A stretch of DNA of 64,000 nucleotides from Pegea sp. RAD2-039 (GCA_034620365.1 JAQGEQ010000270.1:930001-994000); one strand, 5' to 3'. Positions 29,849 through 42,297 are shown, counted from the first letter of the stretch. Notes: generated from the letters alone by a model not told the origin. A program made the numbers and translations.

Positions 29849-32800
29849 TCACCACAGTTTAGGGACCTCAGTGAGAGCCTGAAAGCCAGGTTCACGTCGA
29901 AGTTTCCAGTAATCACCTTTAAAGACCCAACTGTCGCTTTCTGCACCAGAAACTTTGCTGGAAATAAACAAAAAGTTCAAATAAATCAAAAAAAAGAATC
30001 AAAGAATCGAACCAGAAGAAGAGAGGATCATGAAGAGTTCCAGTCGCGTCGCGATGCTTCCTTCGTTCGCGTTGAAGATTTTCTACGCGACATTTTTCTT
30101 TTTCAGCTCCTTCGATGTCTCCTTCTTCCAACATCCTGAATCACACAAATATCAGATCACCAAGATCTAATGAATCAGGGGCACCTTTGATCAGGTCGAA
30201 ATCTGGTATCAGTACGCGGCAACAACGCCTCCAATCCAGGTTCCATTTCATTCAGTTCAGTCGCGAATCGAGTGAAACCGTAATACTGCTCGTAACCAGG
30301 CGGCATCGCGCCTGTAACCAATCACGTCACAACACGTTACGTCATAAGACCCTAACCTGTCCGCCAAACACAGTGTGACTTGCTGCCCTGTCCACAGTAA
30401 ATACCTTCGTACCAGCGACCATGTAAAGTGCGGACAACTTGTCCATCAGGACCACAAACCTCACCAGAAATATCCCCAATCTTTGAACTGAAGTAACTAC
30501 CCTAAAAAAAGTCGATGACGTCACTGGAAGCCTCGTTCCGCTTCACTAAACACGAAACCTTGGAAAAATTCAAACGGCATGTGACGTCACCACCGCTGAT
30601 GTTGACAGCGCCATAATGTTCGATCCAACGCGACGCGCTAAAGATATTGTGAAGACATGAGGTGAGTTTGTTCCACGTGTAGATGGTTTCGTGTCTATAA
30701 ATTCGATTGTAGGAAAGTGGAAGGGGACGTATGGGGCACTTACGATTTGAGAAGGACATTCACTTTTCCCATCGGTAGCATCTCCATTGACTTTCCATAA
30801 AACTTCGTTTTGTAATGAGAGTCTGAAAATAGAGTTTTGATGACGTCACGATGTGTGATGACGTCATATACGCACCTTGCCAGAACTCGAAGTTGTTGCT
30901 ATCACAGTGACAAGCTGAAATCGGCGGGTGATGACTTACTTGTTCAGCGACAAACCGGAAACCCCTGCGTCAATTCAAATCAAATTTTAGCGCTGATGAC
31001 GTCATAGAGTTTTCGACGCTAGAAGATTTTTGCTACGTTGATAATTCGCGCGTTTCGATGAAACTATCGTTTTAATTACTCAACAACTTCCTGAATAGAG
31101 TTGAAAGTAAGATGGTGAAAATGGGTTGCTATGGCAACTTGATTGATTAGCCAATGAGAAGCGAGTAGTTACCTGTCCTCACGAATACATTCGTATGTCT
31201 CTCCTAGAAGAGGATTGAAAGGTTTCTGTCCAGCTCTAAAATGTCAACCAACAATTAAATGATGAAATGAGATGAGGATCAAGATCAGGATGAGATGAGG
31301 ATCAAGATCAGGATGAGATTAGATGAGGATCAGGATGAGAAGAGGATCAGGATGAGATAAGGATCGGGATTGGGATCAGGATCAGGATGAGATCAAGATG
31401 ACATGAAAATAAGATGAAGATCAGGGTGTGATGAGGATGAAGATGAGGATTTGATGAAGATGAGGATACCTGTGATAAGTTGATCCGTAAGATGAAACCG
31501 CGAAAGCTGCGATGAAAACCATTCGATCAAACTTATCATCACAAAGAGATGCTTTATCGAGAAGATCACTATATTCGAGTTCTTCACAAAGATGCTAGAA
31601 ATGACATGATCAGTATTTCAATGATTAATTTCATTGAAGTAATTACTTGTAATGTGTTTAGTGGTTCATTAAATTCGACAGGCATCGATACTTTGCTCAA
31701 ATCTTTTCCAATGTGACGCCTCATTACAGACCAAATACTCATTCCTAAAGATTGGGAAGCGCGTGGGCATGGTAACCGCTGGCGACGTCCTGTACTTCCT
31801 TTGATTGGTGGTCTCGTATTTCGTGAAGCATTTGTTAAAGTATCTGAAATAGAAGTTAAAAAAGTGACGTCATACTGGTGATGGTTGCTATAGTGATGGT
31901 TACTATAGTGATGCTTTTTCTAGCTCTTTATTGAATGATGTGATCAATGAGACAAACTAACCATCAGATGCTGAAGGACATTCAGATCCATCTTGTTCTG
32001 AAGCTTCATCAGTTGAGAAATCATCATTTGTTTCACTTCCCTGTTTCAAACTCTCACATCAAATACTTGTCATTTCATCTACTTCACTTACAGCTTCACT
32101 TTCAGAAGAACTTTCTCCGCCGGATAGAAAATATTCCTCCGCGTCGTAAAATAGCTCCGAAGTACTTTCATTGATTGATAACTGACTCTCAGATGAGAGT
32201 TGAGTTAACAGCGGAACTTGCGTCTTCTACGACAAATGCAAATTGACTACTAGTCACGTGATCACGTCTACCTACCTGATTGATTGGTTGTGAACGTCGC
32301 AGGCTCGCCATATTCTTCTCTCTATTGCCCACATGTGTCCAAGCTTCCTCAGGAAATGCAGGAAGCGCAGATTCGGCATGAATTCGTTCCAGACGCGATC
32401 TCAATGATTTGTTTTCAGATATCAACTGCTAAAAAAATAACAAATCAACTCTTTACTGTCGTCTAGCTGAAAGTTGATAAAATTTATCTCCGCTAGATGG
32501 CAGCAGTAAATGTTACCTGTTGTAAATTAACTTTTCCATCTTTGATTGATTCTTTCTTAGATTCTTGCTCGCGCTGATTCAACTTCTCGCATGACGTCAT
32601 CAACAGCTGATAAACTGATAAATATGTTTCTTAAATTATTCTTAGATTTGAAAAACAAATCAAATTAGTTGTTTGTAAATAAAAATGTTGATATCATCAA
32701 ACAAATAACAAAAGTCAGCATTTAAAGGAAGATCTGTCAAGTTAACACTTGAAGAGATGAAAGTAACATTTGTTCCATCAAACAATCTACCTTCAGATGC

Positions 32801-34823
32801 TGCTGAAAGAAACAAGTTGAAAGCATCAGGACCACTGCTAAAGTTGATGGTTTCGTTAAAGGTGGACACTGAAAGTGCTGATGGTCTGGTAGGGGTGGTC
32901 TGGTTCGATTTGATTTGCTGCAAACAAATTAGTGACTAGAAGAATATTTGGAGCAGCAAACCTTGTTGCTTTGATCTGATGAGTTGTCTCTTGAAAGATT
33001 TGCAGAGAGTAAGGTGAGATCAGGATGACTGTAGCTCATGATGTTGCTTGCTTCCAGGTACTGAGTCTTAGGAGCCTGGAAGTAGTGAAAAGTTGATGAA
33101 GATGAAGCTAGCAGCAAGTTTGTGAATCGATTTGTACTTTTCACATCTTCAAAACTTTTTTTTTTTTTTTTTATTAATCGATTTTAATTTTCTCTTTTAT
33201 AAAGTTCATCAAATTTTATGTTTTTTTTTCATCCTGAATTCTATAAAAACTCAAACAGAGTCTTTCAAAAAAAGGTTGTGTTTGGAGTATCTTTATTGAT
33301 GTCGCAGAGTTGTTCAAACCCTACAACTTCATATCAGCTTGTCAACTAATCAGTATTGGATGAAACATCTTTACATATTTTGTTATTTCATCAACTAAAC
33401 GCTAATGATGATTACTTCGAGATTGAATTGCTAATTTATCAAAACTATTTCATTAAAAAGAAGTTGTTCGAAATCCTTCTAGAAGTTTTAGTTGAAACTG
33501 ACGACAGTTTTTCTAATCAACAAGAAGAAACCTCAAAAATCACATTTGAGAATCAGTCTCAACCACGTGACAAACAAAAGATTACCTTGAATTGAGGATC
33601 AGAAGAGATGCCGCCCTGACATACGCTGATAGATGAAGCGTGTTGGGATCTTGGATTTGATGTGTCGCTTCCGAATGAAGTTGTGGAACCTTTTTGAGAT
33701 TTTTTTGCGCTTTTCTTCGAGTGTTTTCGCTCTTTCTTTGTTGGAGTAGGAGCAGGTGATTGTGTCCCGAAAGAGCAGGAATATGAATTAACTTCTTTCA
33801 GAATCTTTGAAAGTTTTTGAATTCCAATTTGAGCCTGCATCAGTTCTGAAACAAAGACACAAATCCAAAGAGTTCATTTGCTTCAACTTGATTCAAAGAA
33901 TAAATCCAACCAAACATGCTAATTTATGAAGTAAATGGACAAATCACATCACACGAGTCTATCAACTAATCAACAAAACTGAAGAAACCTTTAATAGAAG
34001 ATTCTGATGATGTTGGTGGACCTGTAAATGTCACTTCAAGTCCTCTACTTCCATCATCTTCAACTACTGGTGACTGCAAAAGATCAAAATCATCAAAGTA
34101 TTATCTTAGAAAGATTAAAATACCGAGATAGTAGTATTAGTGAGTGTGGAATCCTTCTTCGGATTTCGAAAGTCCCTGTGAGCTCTCAGAGAGCTAACCC
34201 ATTGTTGATAAGATGTCATTGAGTTTGCCTGTCACAAAAACGACACCTAGTGAGCGAAATTCTTTCTCCGATCTTTTTTCATAAGTGATCTTTAACGATT
34301 ACATCACTAATACCAAAATAGAAATTCACTATTTCTATCACCTTGATGTGGAAGATTGTGTCTTCAGCATCCAGATCTATGGTAAAGGAGGTTTTCTTAT
34401 GTGACATCACACACAAACTCACATCCATCTTGCCATGAAGTTTATTCTTCTTCAACTAAACATCATCAGTTGTTAGGAGCAACCGAAACGAAGTTGATGA
34501 CTTACCGCGTTTGGTGTTTTCGCGTATCTCAGTAAGCCAGATTCCAGATGAAAATATCTCTGAAAATGAAGATGTTGAAAATACATCACGCGAATTATGC
34601 AAATGAACCTTGTGCCAGCCTTTACGCGGCCATTTTTTCCGTTTCATCAAGAAACCTTCACACTTTTCAGGCGGTCGGAAACTTCCATTTGTTTCTTCTG
34701 ATTTCTGTGAATAAGATGATGAATCAGCAGATGATGAGGAAGATGACAACTTACTGATTGATTGACAGATGAAGTCATTCGATTTGAAATCAATTTTACT
34801 TCAGACTTTGATGAGTTGTCCAT
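29849..34823 (-). CDS. OSBPL3/6/7: Oxysterol-binding protein-related protein, ORP3/6/7 group
   Basis: Lipid-transfer protein of ER contact sites. Exons in transcript order: 34755-34823, 34609-34704, 34506-34559, 34342-34455, 34124-34228, 33989-34073, 33586-33845, 32962-33075, 32710-32917, 32517-32614, 32276-32428, 32092-32226, 31962-32040, 31647-31843, 31470-31594, 31173-31235, 30876-30964, 30744-30822, 30559-30694, 30357-30501, 30185-30311, 30013-30135, 29849-29957. They join in frame to 920 aa. PH domain about residues 36-131 ([19 protein letters not shown], ending WVSSLRAHR), coiled coil about 390-440, FFAT-like LFYDAEE at 477-483 (VAP binding), then the lipid-binding domain with EQVSHHPP at about 659-666 and C-terminal PKLW. 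Least certain are the 32710 donor and the 32614 acceptor, chosen because they keep the frame. Reading is open from the ATG up to an acceptor at 34880, so more N-terminal sequence is possible. Confidence 0.93.
31271..31467. repeat. Purine-rich imperfect minisatellite in an ORP intron
   Basis: The intron 31236-31469 is almost entirely made of gatgagga/tcaagatcagga-type units. The first two copies are an exact 23-bp repeat (31271-31293 and 31294-31316); later copies degrade. The transcribed minus strand reads as a T/C-rich tract that runs up to the donor side of the intron. Confidence 0.8.
31878..31913. repeat. 15-bp tandem repeat, 2.4 copies, in an ORP intron
   Basis: Units gtgatggttgctata and gtgatggttactata followed by a partial third unit, in the 118-bp intron 31844-31961. 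It sits directly beside the TGACGTCA at 31865-31872. Confidence 0.75.
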
Positions 34824-34879
34824 CAAGTAATCTGCAGAGCTTGTAAGTTGATCATTTGAATCACATAAAATGTGAGAAT

Positions 34880-35578
34880 CTAATTAAGATCAAAAATAAA
34901 AGATCTCTTCAACTACATTAAGAAATTGATTTAAACTAAGAAAATAAAAAATCACTAAAAATGTGAAAATATAAATAATTATATATTAATAATTATCATA
35001 TAATAACTTAATTGATTTTACAAACAATTAGACTCACTGAATAAAACTTGAATTGAATCAACAAGAAATCTTCAAAGCAAATAGGAACTTAAAAAAACAT
35101 ACTCAAATATAAAACCTGTTCAAACAAATACATTTCTATAAAGTTCTTTCGAAATTTCAACCACAAAAAACTCAGCAATGCTGAATATTAGTAATGTGTT
35201 CAGAAACTGATTAAAATCGAAGTAGAAAAAGTTCGAGATGTTTGGAGAAATAAACAAAAGTTGAGGAAAAACTCCATGTAAATACTTCAACTAATAATCG
35301 TATAAAAGATTTTCCGATGTATTGTGAGAAATACAATATTTGTACGAAAAAAATTTTTAACATGAGTTTTATTACAAACTATTTTGTAACTTCTAAACAT
35401 CTTGCTGAGCTAAGTACTAATATATGATAAAATGAAATCGCAAAAAGCCACCAAAAATTATAGTTTCCAACGAATATATGTTAAATTAAGAATAAAATTG
35501 TCAAATATATAAATATAAAAAGTTCATTTCTCTTTCTCTAGTTCATCTTCATATATTTAGAGATCATTTTGATGTAGG
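34880..35578. other. Intergenic between ORP 5' end and NT5C3 3' end
   Basis: About 700 bp of AT-rich DNA. The acceptor-like cttaattag ends at 34880 (minus strand), 56 nt before the ORP ATG; a short ATG-TGA upstream frame lies between. No TATA box or upstream exon stands out. The low-coordinate end is likely to be ORP promoter or outron and the high-coordinate end NT5C3 3'UTR. Confidence 0.5.
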
Positions 35579-38500
35579 TTATTGTTGGAAGACAGATGAT
35601 ATCAGCATGTTAGCAACATCCAGAGATGGTTCATCAATGATCACAATATCATATTCTTGTTTGTAAGTCTCCAACAACTCATCGATCTACAACAAACTCA
35701 TTAGTGGGTCTTCAAGATGCCCACATTGTTTACTTTGGAATTTAGGAAGCCGACTTTGAGGCAAATCTCCAAATTACTGATTCCATCTGCCATCCGCAGG
35801 TCACCTAAGCTGTCTCCCATCAACAAAACGTTCTTACGCTCATCGATTCGTGAAAAATATTGGCAGTTATGCAAGGCACCCTCGTTTTTGTTAAAAGTGT
35901 GAATTAGTTGACCTTCAAAACCACACATCCAACCCTAAACAAACAATTACATCAGTTCATTGGCTACTTCAGCAGCTAGAAGTGAATATCATAGATGAAA
36001 AATGTTTGAGTAGAAAATAGTAAGATGTAAATTGAAACATGAAGTTTCAAAGGAGACTGAAGTTGGACGCAAGCCCAACAACATTTGCTTTCAAAGGAGA
36101 AACTCCTCGAATGAATAGAAATTTGTCTTTTTGTTCAACTTTTCAAAACTTATTGGACATTTTTTCAAACATTAAACTCTCATTTGCTTATCAAAATGTT
36201 AAATCAACACAAAGCTACTTTTTCTATTTTATTTATAGTCAAAAATATTTGCTTTTTTTCCGGTTTAGCGTTTTGATGCAAAAAATATCAATAAAATCGA
36301 ATACTATTAGAGGCAATGAACATTAAAGACAACTTAAGAAATGTGCTGGTCATCTTTAAGGCGCTTTTTATGTTCGATTTATCTTATGTTAGTTGGATTT
36401 GATGCTTCAAAGTTCGGATTTAATCAAGAATGACTCTAATTTTTATTGATCACAAAACAATTCGTGTTTAATAAAAATCAATTAGGCTCAAAGTTGAATT
36501 AGATTTGAAAACGTCGGCTTCAATCAACGAATATTTGATTATGTTTAGTCATGAAAGGTTTCAATTACTGAAAGTTTTTTGAGTTTTGACAACTAAATAG
36601 CTACCTGTTGATCAAATTTCATGTAGTTAGCCACCACGTGAGTATTTGGATACATTATCGACTTTTGACGGATAACTTCCGCTAAGACGTTACCTATTCC
36701 CGCGGAGAAGATCAAAAGAGGTACATTGTGGTCGTTTAGTTGTTTAAAGAAAGTCTCATGTCCGTGTCTGAAGTTGAAGAAAATAACAATTGAGATATCC
36801 GAAGAAAATTACTTTAATTTCGAACTAGGTTTAAGCTGAAGTTAATTTAGGAGCGGAAAAAGGTTTTAAAAGAGATTTCTTTAAAAAAAAACTGATTAAA
36901 TCTCTGTGAGTGAAGTGAGCTTATATAAATTGTTAATGAAACTGCTTCAAGAAAGTTTTATGTTGAATCAAAAAGTTTCAAAAATGCTTTCGTTTGTTAC
37001 AGGTTAAAAAGTATCTACCAAAAAAATAGAACAAAAATAAAAAGATGTAAAATTGTTAAATAATTAACAAATTAAAATTACAATCAAATCGTAAGATTAA
37101 AATCTATTGAAGAATAAATTAAACATTTAACATATGCAGCTATTCATCAAAGAAGTTTTTATTGAGAGAAGAAATTGTAAAGAAGCAGCGACTTTCAAAA
37201 CAACAACTTCAGTTTTTCACCTCAACATAGCATTCGATTTCGAAACCGCTTTTTCTATATCAGCTTCTGTAAACTTCGATTTAAGCATAGTTTCATGATT
37301 GGCTTCCCACCTAAGCGAAAAGAGATGAAAAAAGATGCAAAATTAAGAGCAAGCTCTTTACCATTCCACCATCAATGGAATCTTCTCTTTGATAGTAAGA
37401 TCATGAGAGATTTCAAGAGGATAGTAATGATTTTTTAGATTGTGTAGCTTTTCTATACTCTCAGGAGGAAGAATAAATGGACTAGACTCAAGGATACCTG
37501 ATAAGGAAGAATTGAGATATTATTTAATGAAACTGTTATGTTGCTGACCATGTGAGCTTGGACATCTCTCCCCGTTGTATGAGTACATGCTTAGAGTGTT
37601 GTCAAAATCACTGATTACCTGTTAAATGAAAATTAGTCTCATAAATAAAAAAAATTAAAGAAAATCTGTTAAGTTTCAACAAACTTATTAAAAGTTGTTA
37701 AACAATAAATAACTATCATCTTTGACTCATTAACTTCAATACAAAATATTAGAATTATCTAAAAATGATTTAAGCTACCTTTCTAAATAAAAAAAGATAT
37801 TTTTAGAATATTCTATACATTAATAATTTGATTAATTATTTTCTCTATTTTTACTTCAATTCATTGCTTCTAACACAATGAGCTCTTCGTCTAATTACCT
37901 TAATCAACTGTTTATCATAAACTTTATAAACTCATAGCAAAACTCTAAATACAGTAAACAAACCCTTCAACATCTGCACTTACCTGTAAGGCATTTTTTC
38001 CTCCTTTAATCAATCCTTCTATCTTTTTCTCAACTTCATTCTTATTTTGTATGTAGACGTTAGCTTTTTCATAGCAAATCTGGTTTATCTAAAATATAAA
38101 ATCAACATCAATTTAATGGTATTATCTTCTACAAGATAAAAAATTACTTAACAATTACATATGCAAGCATATACCCAACAATAAACTAAAAAATACATTA
38201 ATATTTTACCACATTTGATAACATGCAATAAAAGACTAAATTATTAAATATACAAAATAATAAAAAAAAATTGAATAAAAGTCATGTTGCTTAGCATAAA
38301 ATCAGTTTCATGCTACTTGAACACAGGAAATGTGCTAAAATAACAAATGATTGAATAAAAGCAGCTTGACATGATACTGTTAGTTTAGTTCAAAACAAAT
38401 GGTATCAGGTACACATTGACAAAACAAAATATGTTTTGACTGTTCAGTTGCATTTTAACATTACAACACTCAGGTGTAAAGAAAAAAGTAATTTATTTTG

Positions 38501-39173
38501 CAATCTAGATTATTTTTAATTTATAACTTTATAGATATTAACTCACCCTAATAAGGCATCTAATGGACTGTAATTGGACATAAAAAAAGGAACAAATTAT
38601 TTTAAAAAGTTGTTTTCATATAAAAGTAAAAATTATTTAACATTGTGTTAGTTTTTAGTGGTTCGTTTTTAGTTGAAAGTTAAGTAGACTGAAGCATTTT
38701 TAAATATTGAATCATATATCTGGCTTTATGTTTAAAGAACATTAATAATATTTTGATTATAGCATTTTAATTTAAAGAAACAATAAATTCTGATTAGGAC
38801 AAATTGTTTCGGGAAATAGTTTACAAAAGTTAACTAAAGACTACAAAAGCTAAGTAATAAAAAAGTTTAGAAATCAATTTCACCTGTATGAATCCTTTAA
38901 ATATACAAACATTATTAATATTTTAATTACTTATATTTCTACTTTTAGAAAAGTAAGTTAAGGATAATTTTTAGAAGTTAAAATGTGATTAACTTAAGTT
39001 TATTTATCTATTATAGGAGTTATTTATTTGTTGTTTAATAATTTTATTAATAATTCAAAACATTACAAAAAATATAAAAATAAATTAGAAAAATCACAAC
39101 TAATTTATTTAATAGTTTTTGTTTTGTTATAAAGTAATAAAAATATTATAAGTGAAAAACTCACCACATTCAT
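35579..39173 (-). CDS. NT5C3: Cytosolic 5'-nucleotidase III (NT5C3A/B-like)
   Basis: HAD-superfamily phosphatase that dephosphorylates pyrimidine or 7-methyl-GMP nucleotides. Nine coding exons: 39165-39173, 38547-38567, 37984-38088, 37549-37618, 37362-37497, 37221-37310, 36605-36767, 35734-35934, 35579-35686; they join to 300 aa, the family's usual length. Catalytic motif I is SDFDNTLS (Asp49, Asp51), motif II FSAGIG at about 165, motif III GDSLGDLRMADG from 238. Stretches such as EKIPLMVEW and SNAMLR look closest to NT5C3B, but A and B cannot be separated safely. The second exon is a 21-nt microexon with good flanking signals. The start is the ATG at 39171-39173; an acceptor (tttcttatag) lies 40 nt upstream and the frame stays open to it, so a longer N-terminus is possible. 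No transmembrane anchor is visible. Confidence 0.92.
38547..38567 (-). other. 21-nt microexon of the NT5C3 gene
   Basis: On the minus strand an acceptor (ttttttatgtccaattacag) and a strong donor (gtgagt) flank exactly 21 nt that encode SIRCLIR. It keeps phase 0 with both neighbours (39165-39173 and 37984-38088). Skipping it would keep the frame, so alternative inclusion is possible. It is called because of the splice sites and frame, not from similarity. Confidence 0.6.
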
Positions 39174-39213
39174 AACAAACTTTTCTTTTTTAATAAGTTT
39201 AGATATAAGAAAT

Positions 39214-42200
39214 CTATAAGAAAAGAAATCAATTTTTCAAAAAATAATATTACAATAATTTTCACAAAATAAATTAAATCTATAAATCAATCCTAAAATT
39301 TATAAAAGATACTTTTCAAACAAATGCAATAATAAAAGTAAAATAAAAATCATGTTTATCAATAATTTAATGTTTACACAAAATAAACATTTATATTAAC
39401 GTTTCAAGATATAAATAGTGATAACAATTTATAAATAATATAATATTGTCATAAAGGTAAACAAAGAATAAGTCATAAAAGTTTATAAAAATATTATGAA
39501 ATTTTTAAAACCATTTTTAGATTTAAAAAAATATATAGTTTAAAGTACAGCTAATATAAAATATTTTTATTTCTAAAGACACCACTCACTTTTCTTATAA
39601 AAAAATATTCTTATTAACTAATAATAAGTTTTATAGCTTTTTATATTCATAGAGATAATACAATTACCAATAAGCAACTAAATGTTAAATGTAATCTATA
39701 AAATTGCACAAAAGTCAATTATATAAATTAAAAAACTATTAAATATCAATAGTATATAAAGCATATATTCTTTTTCAAAGTAAAATATTTTATAGTCTAG
39801 TTTCTAGTTGCTACAATAAAACGTCTTTCTAGTGAAAAAATAAGCCTCAAACAATTTCATTTTGATAATATTTAGCAATAAATATTTCCTAATATTAAGG
39901 ATTATATGGTATTGAAACTTTTTTATAAAAATATAAATAAATAATGAAATCTTTAGAAAGTGTTGTTTTTAAAGTCACTCAAACAGTAAAAACAATATTA
40001 GTGATAAGTTATAATTGAACGTATTCAAGTTTCTAGGGGGTTATTTATAAACAAATAGACCGAGTATTCAAAATTTAAAAAAATATATTATTTTTGTTAT
40101 TGAACAACTTTGTACTTCGTGGTACTCTAATTTCACGGTAAATCCGGCACATAGCTAAATTGGTGTTATTAAAAGTTGGTTATTTAACATATGTTTTGTC
40201 AAACTTTTCAACAAAATGATACGTTTTAGCTAATAACAGTAATTGAATAATAAAACAGATTTTTTTAAACTCAAATTTATTAAACTCAAACTTCCTTCTG
40301 CCACAACCTGTCATTGGGAGCATTCACATTATTATTATGGTAAACCATCTGTTGGGCTTCATATAAGTAGATGATATTAAGCGTTCTTCACCACTATCTA
40401 CACAACTTGCTTATTTATTGTATGGGAAAATTTTTTGTAGAGTTTCACAAGTTTATGTGCTAAATTAACTCAACTGGCCTTTCATCGCATTGCTCTAAGT
40501 TCGGCTCAAAGTAAAGTTACTCATATACAAATAAAAGTCCATATCATGCTGCCAGACATAAATATATTGTTATTAAGCTTTATTGTATCAAAGTTTAGGC
40601 TAAAAATATTTTTTGTGCTGGTTTTTTTTTTATTTAAAAACATATTGTCTTTAAAACAGCCGTTAACCAGCCATTTTTTGACAACTGTCGTAATCAGATT
40701 TCGTTTAACTTTGAGCAATCGTCATCAGTATGATGTCACATTCTTGATTCGATTTCAGATACTTTTAAAAATGATTCACGAAACCATTAATCAAGGCTTT
40801 ACCAGCGGTTATCTTGCCCAACGGCTTCCCAATGTTTAGAAATGAGTGTTTGGTCTATAATGAGACGTAATTTTTTTATGAAAAATTTTTAAACTCTATA
40901 TTGGACTGTAACAAACTGTATACCATAAAGAGCTAAACAAAGAGTTTATTAAATTTGTACGTTTTTCAACTACAAATAATTTTTCAAATCTCATTTTTAA
41001 GTCTTTAATCTGTTGATAACTCTGTAGAATCTCAGGCATACGTTTCAAATTTAAAACAAATTATTTATTAATAAAAGAAATAAATGCTTTTCTAAAAAAT
41101 GATAAAGTTAAATCTGTGTTTGCAAACTTGTTTCAAATTTATTGTTAAAATCTAATTTAATTACTTAAATAATGATCAACATATCTTAAAACTTAAGCTT
41201 CTTGGAACAACTTTATGTCGTATATCTGATCAATTTTTCTTTTTATATAAACACGAAGTAGCTTTATAAGACTTTTTAAAAGTAAATTAGTTTCATTTTG
41301 ATGGTAAAAACTCAAAAATATTTGTCAATACTTTTGGAAAACTGACTCCAACTAAGTTTATTATGACCTTTACAAAAACCCAATACTCCGTATAATGATC
41401 AATTACTTCTTATGATTAAATGAGTTAAGGTTGTTGAATCAAGTTTTTATTGAGTCCTAGTAATACCTCATCAAATAACGTTCAAAAATTCCCCTTGTTT
41501 AACCTTTACTAAAGACAAATTATATAGGTGACTTGATCTGAACCAAAAATGGATTATTCTTATTTTAAAATGTTAAAATGAACTTTTAGACGTAAAAATA
41601 AGTCAGTATAAATCATTGATCGCTTTATTGAGTACAAAATTCTCATTTATTCAAGAAATCTACTTCTTATCGGTTCATTTATTTGCATCTAACGTTTCAA
41701 AATAATAAAAATAAAAATAGTTATTTTTTAAAATAGAATCTAGTTATACGAGACTTTTGGATAAAATCAACTTTTTTGATAACTCTATAAAAATTCAAAA
41801 TTTTGTTGAAACCAAATTATATGATTTATTATCAAATAGATACTTTTTCAAGTGACAATAACTGAGTAAAATATAACTTTAGAGTAAAATAAAATTTTGT
41901 AAAGTAAGATTTGTTTGTAAATTAAAATTAATATAGAAAAAAAAACACTTGGGAAATTAAATATATGAAAAACTAATTTTTTCTAAACACCTCTTAGTAA
42001 TACATTGAAATCACAATTACATAAAAGGTTTCAAATAAAATAATTTGACTGAAAACCAAATGTTAAATCACTAGTTAACATTAGTTGAAACCAAATTAAA
42101 AAGTGTCAACAAAATTGATTGAAAACGGTAGTAAAAACTTTGGTTAATTATTATCATTTTATAAATACATTTTTTTTATTAAAAGAAAATATAAGCTAGA

Positions 42201-42297
42201 GTAACATATTTTCAACCAATATAATCTCAAAGTTTATCTCAAACTATAATGAAAATATAAATTATTGTGTGTGATTCATGACAAATTTGCATGGTAC
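39214..42297. other. Very AT-rich intergenic region
   Basis: About 3 kb between the 5' end of NT5C3 and the 3' end of alpha-tubulin, both on the minus strand. Two overlapping antiparallel frames near 40521-40839 have low-complexity, F/L/K-rich translations and no similarity. No RNA gene or repeat was recognised. Confidence 0.55.

Larger units (their letters stand above)
29336..32599. promoter_or_regulatory. Cluster of ten TGACGTCA palindromes in and beside the ORP gene
   Basis: Full palindromes start at 29336, 29555, 29844, 30516, 30582, 30841, 30859, 30997, 31865 and 32592. Five lie in introns, three in coding exons (one on the stop codon) and two in the 3' flank. Most extend to GATGACGTCAY on one strand. 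TGACGTCA is the CREB/ATF core, but a spread through tiny introns and exons is unusual for enhancer sites and could also reflect a genome-wide word preference. Only four more copies were found elsewhere in the window, all upstream of or inside NR4A. Confidence 0.8.

Noticed and set aside
30312-30378. Continuation of an open frame across the ORP intron at 30312-30356
   Set aside because: The conserved ORP sequence on both sides joins only if the 45-bp GT-AG intron is removed.
40521-40839. Antiparallel open-frame pair in the NT5C3/tubulin intergenic region
   Set aside because: Both translations are low-complexity and neither shows a domain; overlapping antisense frames are expected by chance.
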